The position numbers and the translations under genes were made by a program. Shown here piece by piece: positions 61,251 to 64,000 of a stretch of DNA of 64,000 nt; within the stretch, counting starts at the first letter, position 1, and each line of letters starts with the position of its first letter. The notes beneath the pieces were generated by a model. That model made no database searches. It was not told the DNA's origin and saw only the letters and a list, made by a program, of their open reading frames with translations. This stretch comes from Gemmata palustris (GTDB taxonomy: Bacteria; Planctomycetota; Planctomycetia; Gemmatales; Gemmataceae). The stretch lies in assembly GCF_017939745.1 (NCBI RefSeq), contig NZ_JAGKQQ010000001.1, forward strand, positions 6,711,299-6,775,298, written 5' to 3'.

Positions 61251-61267
61251 GATTCCGCCGAAGTTCG

Positions 61268-61506
61268 ACCGGCCCGCCTCATTCAACAGATTGCAAACGT
61301 GGGCAACGATTCTGCTTTGGGTTGTGCCCTCTCCCCTTGCGGGAGAGGGTCGCCGCGCTTCGCGGCGGGGTGAGGGGTTGCTCCCACACCCTGGAACCAC
61401 CCCTCACCCGGTTCGCAAAGCCTCACCACCCTCTCCCGCAAGGGGAGAGGGCACAACCAAAAACGCTGGCGCCTGCGTTTGCAATTCGTTGATTGAACGG
61501 GCCGGT
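61268..61506. repeat. Nested palindromic element upstream of icd
   Basis: The central perfect 31-bp pair is 61320-61350 (GGTTGTGCCCTCTCCCCTTG onward) and 61428-61458. Inside it, GGGTGAGGGGT (61368-61378) pairs with ACCCCTCACCC (61399-61409). Outside it, ACCGGCCCG (61268-61276) pairs with CGGGCCGGT (61498-61506), and ATTGCAAACG near 61290 pairs with CGTTTGCAAT near 61480. No coding frame is supported. It looks like a miniature inverted-repeat element. Confidence 0.88.
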
Positions 61507-61658
61507 TGCGTTGTCAGGCGCTGGCCCGCGCGTGCGAATGCGAGCGCCTCTGGCGTGTTACGGCGCCACGCGCGCCGGTTCCCTTCTGTTCGCACTTCCG
61601 CGCCGCAAATAAGCTAACGGCTTCTCGCCGCACACGTACCCTCCCGGAGATTCTGTCA

Positions 61659-62873
61659 ATGGCCAAGATCAAGGTGAAGAACCCCGTCGTCGAGATGGAC
61701 GGCGACGAGATGACCCGCATCATCTGGCAGAAGATCCGCGAAAAACTCATCCTGCCGTACCTCGACATCGACCTCAAATACTACGACCTCGGGATGGAGC
61801 ACCGCGACGCGACCGACGACAAGGTGACGTTCGACTCCGCCGAGGCCACGAAGAAGTACGGCGTCGCGGTGAAGTGCGCGACCATCACCCCGGACGAGGC
61901 CCGCGTCAAGGAGTTCAACCTGAAGCGGATGTACCCGTCGCCCAACGGCACCATCCGCAACATCCTCAACGGCACCATCTTCCGCGAGCCGATCATCTGC
62001 GCGAACGTGCCGCGGCTCGTGAAGCACTGGGACAAGCCCGTCGTGGTCGCGCGCCACGGGTTCGGCGACCAGTACAAGGCGAGCGAGATCCTGTTCCCCG
62101 GCGCGGGCACGGTGAAGCTCACCTACACCCCGGCCGACGGCGGACCGGCGATCGAGAAGGAAGTGTTCAAGGCGCCCGGCGGTGGCGTGACGCTCGCGAT
62201 GTACAACCTCGACGACAGCATCCGCGGGTTCGCGCGGGCGTGCTTCAACTACGGGCTCGGCCGCGACTATCCCGTGTACCTCTCGACCAAGAACACCATC
62301 CTGAAGGTGTACGACGGCCGGTTCAAGAACCTGTTCCAGGAGGTGTTCGATACCGAGTTCAAGGCGCAGTTCGACGCCAAGAAGCTCACCTACGAGCACC
62401 GGCTGATCGACGACATGGTGGCCGCCAATATGAAGTGGAACGGCGGCTACTTGTGGGCGTGCAAGAACTACGATGGCGACGTGCAGAGCGACACCGTGGC
62501 CCAGGGGTACGGCTCGCTCGGCTTGATGACCAGCGTGTTGACGACGCCGGACGGCAAGACGGTCGAAGCGGAAGCCGCCCACGGCACCGTGACGCGGCAC
62601 TACCGCGAGCACCAGAAGGGCAAGCCGACGAGCACGAACCCGATCGCGTCGATCTACGCCTGGACCCGCGGGCTGATCTATCGCGGCAAGATGGACGACA
62701 CGCCGGACGTGGTGAAGTTCGCGGAGACGGTGGAGAAGGTCTGCGTCGACATGGTCGAGAGCGGCAAGATGACGAAGGATCTCGCGATCCTCATCAGCGA
62801 CAAGACGCCGTACCTGACCACCGAGCAGTACCTCGACGCGGTGGACGCGGAGCTGAAGAAGCGGATGGGGTAA
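61659..62873 (+). CDS. icd: NADP-dependent isocitrate dehydrogenase, eukaryote-like subfamily
   Basis: A 404-residue enzyme that converts isocitrate to 2-oxoglutarate in the TCA cycle. The substrate motif [63 protein letters not shown] with the metal-binding aspartates, and [29 protein letters not shown] are all typical of subfamily II, which includes the mitochondrial enzyme and some bacteria. The ATG at 61659 follows GGAG and gives [20 protein letters not shown]. The large palindromic element is in its upstream region. NADP specificity is inferred from the subfamily. Confidence 0.97.
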   Translation: MAKIKVKNPVVEMDGDEMTRIIWQKIREKLILPYLDIDLKYYDLGMEHRDATDDKVTFDSAEATKKYGVAVKCATITPDEARVKEFNLKRMYPSPNGTIRNILNGTIFREPIICANVPRLVKHWDKPVVVARHGFGDQYKASEILFPGAGTVKLTYTPADGGPAIEKEVFKAPGGGVTLAMYNLDDSIRGFARACFNYGLGRDYPVYLSTKNTILKVYDGRFKNLFQEVFDTEFKAQFDAKKLTYEHRLIDDMVAANMKWNGGYLWACKNYDGDVQSDTVAQGYGSLGLMTSVLTTPDGKTVEAEAAHGTVTRHYREHQKGKPTSTNPIASIYAWTRGLIYRGKMDDTPDVVKFAETVEKVCVDMVESGKMTKDLAILISDKTPYLTTEQYLDAVDAELKKRMG

Positions 62874-62950
62874 CGGAAGCGGGCGCGCCCGGTCCTCACG
62901 AGGGGCCGGGCGCGGGAACCACTTCAGCACGGCCTTATGTGGGGAACGGC

Positions 62951-63481
62951 GTGGACGATTTCCGCACGATGGCCCGCAACCCCGAGTTCCGCCGCAAGTT
63001 CGAGAAACTACTGTACCTCGCGGCCCTGCGCGGCGACGCCGATCTCGTCGCGGAGCGGCTGTCGTGGGGCATCGACCCCAACTGCCGCTCCGCCAAAGGC
63101 ATCACCCCGCTCATCGCCAACATTCGCAGTTCGTGCCCCAGTATCGCAACGGTACGGGCACTTCTAACCCACGGCGCTGATCCCAACGCGACCGACGGCG
63201 CCGGTCTGACCGCACTCGATTACGCCCGGCGCAAGCTGATACGTCTGCGAGCCAAACGGCGGAAACCGCGCAAGTCGCCCTCACTCGACGAAAACAACCA
63301 ACTTCAACTGAGCACTGGGGAGCAAGCCGAACTGGACCGAATGCGCCAAGAACTGCCCGACGCGGACCCCGAGTTCTTCCGCATCTGGTGGCAAGAGCGG
63401 CTCCGCGCCGCCCACCGCGTGTTCAACGACCCGGACCAAGTGGAACAAATCGTGTCCGCGCTCGAAGCGGCTTGCGGTTAA
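62951..63481 (+). CDS. Ankyrin-repeat protein
   Basis: A 176-residue cytosolic protein with two to three ankyrin repeats: LLYLAALRGDADLVAERLSWGIDPN, GITPLIANIRSSCPSIATVRALLTHGADPN and DGAGLTALDYARRK. A basic stretch follows (LIRLRAKRRKPRKSPS), then a C-terminal helical domain ending in DPDQVEQIVSALEAACG. I choose the GTG at 62951; the ATG six codons later is an alternative. It lies 77 bp after icd. Partners cannot be predicted. Confidence 0.78.
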   Translation: MDDFRTMARNPEFRRKFEKLLYLAALRGDADLVAERLSWGIDPNCRSAKGITPLIANIRSSCPSIATVRALLTHGADPNATDGAGLTALDYARRKLIRLRAKRRKPRKSPSLDENNQLQLSTGEQAELDRMRQELPDADPEFFRIWWQERLRAAHRVFNDPDQVEQIVSALEAACG

Positions 63482-63485
63482 GAGC

Positions 63486-63582
63486 GACAGGCGAACGGCC
63501 GGTGTGAGCCGGCCGGTGAAAGCAGTGGGCCATCATTGTGCTCGCCACTCACCGGCCGGCTCACACCGGCCGTTCGCCTGTC
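63486..63582. repeat. Perfect copy of the GGCGAACGG palindromic family
   Basis: The 34-bp left arm (63486-63519, GACAGGCGAACGGCCGGTGT onward) pairs perfectly with the right arm (63549-63582). The loop is 29 bases. It lies a few bases after the ankyrin gene stop and may act as a bidirectional transcription end with the convergent gene. Confidence 0.92.
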
Positions 63583-63597
63583 AATGGCGAAGCGTTC

Positions 63598-63691
63598 GAC
63601 AGGATTGAGGAAAGCCGCGCACGTCAACTCTTGATCCGGTTGATCCTGTAAATCCTGTCAAAAGCTCTTTTGCTCACGCCGGCCGTTTGTC
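63598..63691. repeat. Second small repeat and decayed palindrome half
   Basis: GACAGGATT (63598-63606) and AATCCTGTC (63651-63659) form 9-bp arms around a core containing TTGATCCGGTTGATCCTGTA. A decayed half of the GGCGAACGG family (GCTCACGCCGGCCGTTTGTC) follows at 63672-63691. Both are in the gap before the last gene. Confidence 0.55.
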
Positions 63692-63698
63692 AAAGCAC

Positions 63699-64000
63699 TC
63701 ACTTATCGCGCGAGAAGTATTCGGTTTTGGCGTACACGCTGAGGATTGTGTCGCCGACCTCGAAGAAGGTGCCCTCCTTCTCGTCCTTCGAGAACGCGAG
63801 GTCCGGGTACTTGCCGGCCAGCACGTCCGCCGATTGTGCCTTCGCTTCCACTTCGTCGGGCAACAGACCGGTTGCGCCCACGTAGAAGACGAGCGCGCTG
63901 AGCTTCTCCGCGAACAGCGCGTCGGACCGGGCGTCGAGCTTCTTGCGGGCGTCGGCGAGCGCCTCCACGAACTCCTTGCGCCCGGGCTGTTTGCCCTTCG
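63699..64000 (-). CDS. Hypothetical protein, 5' part beyond window edge
   Basis: The C-terminal 100 residues of a protein whose start lies beyond the window. The visible sequence is KGKQPGRKEFVEALADARKK followed by a helical segment and GDTILSVYAKTEYFSRDK at the end. It is charged and helical, with one hydrophobic patch (LSALVFYVGATGLLPDEVEA). I do not recognise it. It is convergent with the ankyrin gene, with repeat elements in between. Confidence 0.6.
   Translation of the reverse strand, partial: KGKQPGRKEFVEALADARKKLDARSDALFAEKLSALVFYVGATGLLPDEVEAKAQSADVLAGKYPDLAFSKDEKEGTFFEVGDTILSVYAKTEYFSRDK

Overview
The window reads as a high-GC chromosomal segment of a planctomycete, most likely a Gemmata-like member of the Gemmataceae. 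The support is indirect but consistent: a DUF1559 protein with a prepilin-type N-terminus, several secreted FG-GAP/VCBS and PQQ-type beta-propeller proteins, a Tat-exported Gfo/Idh/MocA oxidoreductase, a long TPR protein, many proline-rich lipoproteins, frequent GTG starts, and a large load of palindromic intergenic repeats. I see no rRNA, transposase, integrase, phage or CRISPR array. One tRNA (Glu, anticodon TTC) is present.

Layout. 1-6.0 kb: 3' end of a PfkB sugar/nucleoside kinase, an RNA 2',3'-cyclic phosphodiesterase (ThpR), dnaE and a hypothetical partner. 6.0-11.5 kb (minus strand): FHA protein, zinc-ribbon membrane protein, pgsA-type phosphatidyltransferase, small lipoprotein, DUF1559 prepilin-like protein and a YiiX-like papain-fold protein. 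12.0-15.7 kb (minus): a three-gene cassette of an ExbB/MotA-like channel, a stand-alone degenerate Hsp70-fold protein, and an ExbD-like anchor fused to a coiled coil and a VWA domain. 16-26 kb: FG-GAP protein, RbfA-like protein with a truncated duplicate nearby, a low-GC membrane protein, a class V aminotransferase, a RelE/ParE-type toxin-antitoxin pair, a DUF4291 protein, an ApbE-DUF2271/PepSY pair and a zinc metalloprotease. 26-34 kb: DUF4139 protein, miaB and glnE. 34-46.8 kb: secreted and membrane hypotheticals, tRNA-Glu, thioredoxin, a coiled-coil protein, pyrD, divergent queC/queF, a BON protein, a macro-domain protein, an AlkA-type glycosylase and a patatin-like lipoprotein. 47-64 kb: esterase, oxidoreductase, CpsB-type PHP phosphatase, giant TPR protein, a co-directional run of beta-propeller, YdjY and lipoprotein genes, NADP-isocitrate dehydrogenase, an ankyrin protein and the 3' end of one more gene.

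Genes that appear to work together: the ExbB/Hsp70/ExbD-VWA cassette (12028-15701), the ApbE and PepSY pair (extracytoplasmic flavinylation and electron transfer) with an operator-like palindrome in front of it, queC with queF (7-deazaguanine synthesis), the toxin-antitoxin pair with an ATGA overlap, and the export-rich run at 55.7-61.2 kb.

The most unusual material is (i) the ion-channel/Hsp70/VWA cassette and (ii) the palindromic repeat families. One family has copies between genes and one copy-like half inside glnE. A second family has one copy beside tRNA-Glu and another inserted in frame in the interdomain linker of GlnE. All functional calls come from reading translated sequence and motifs; no database search was run.
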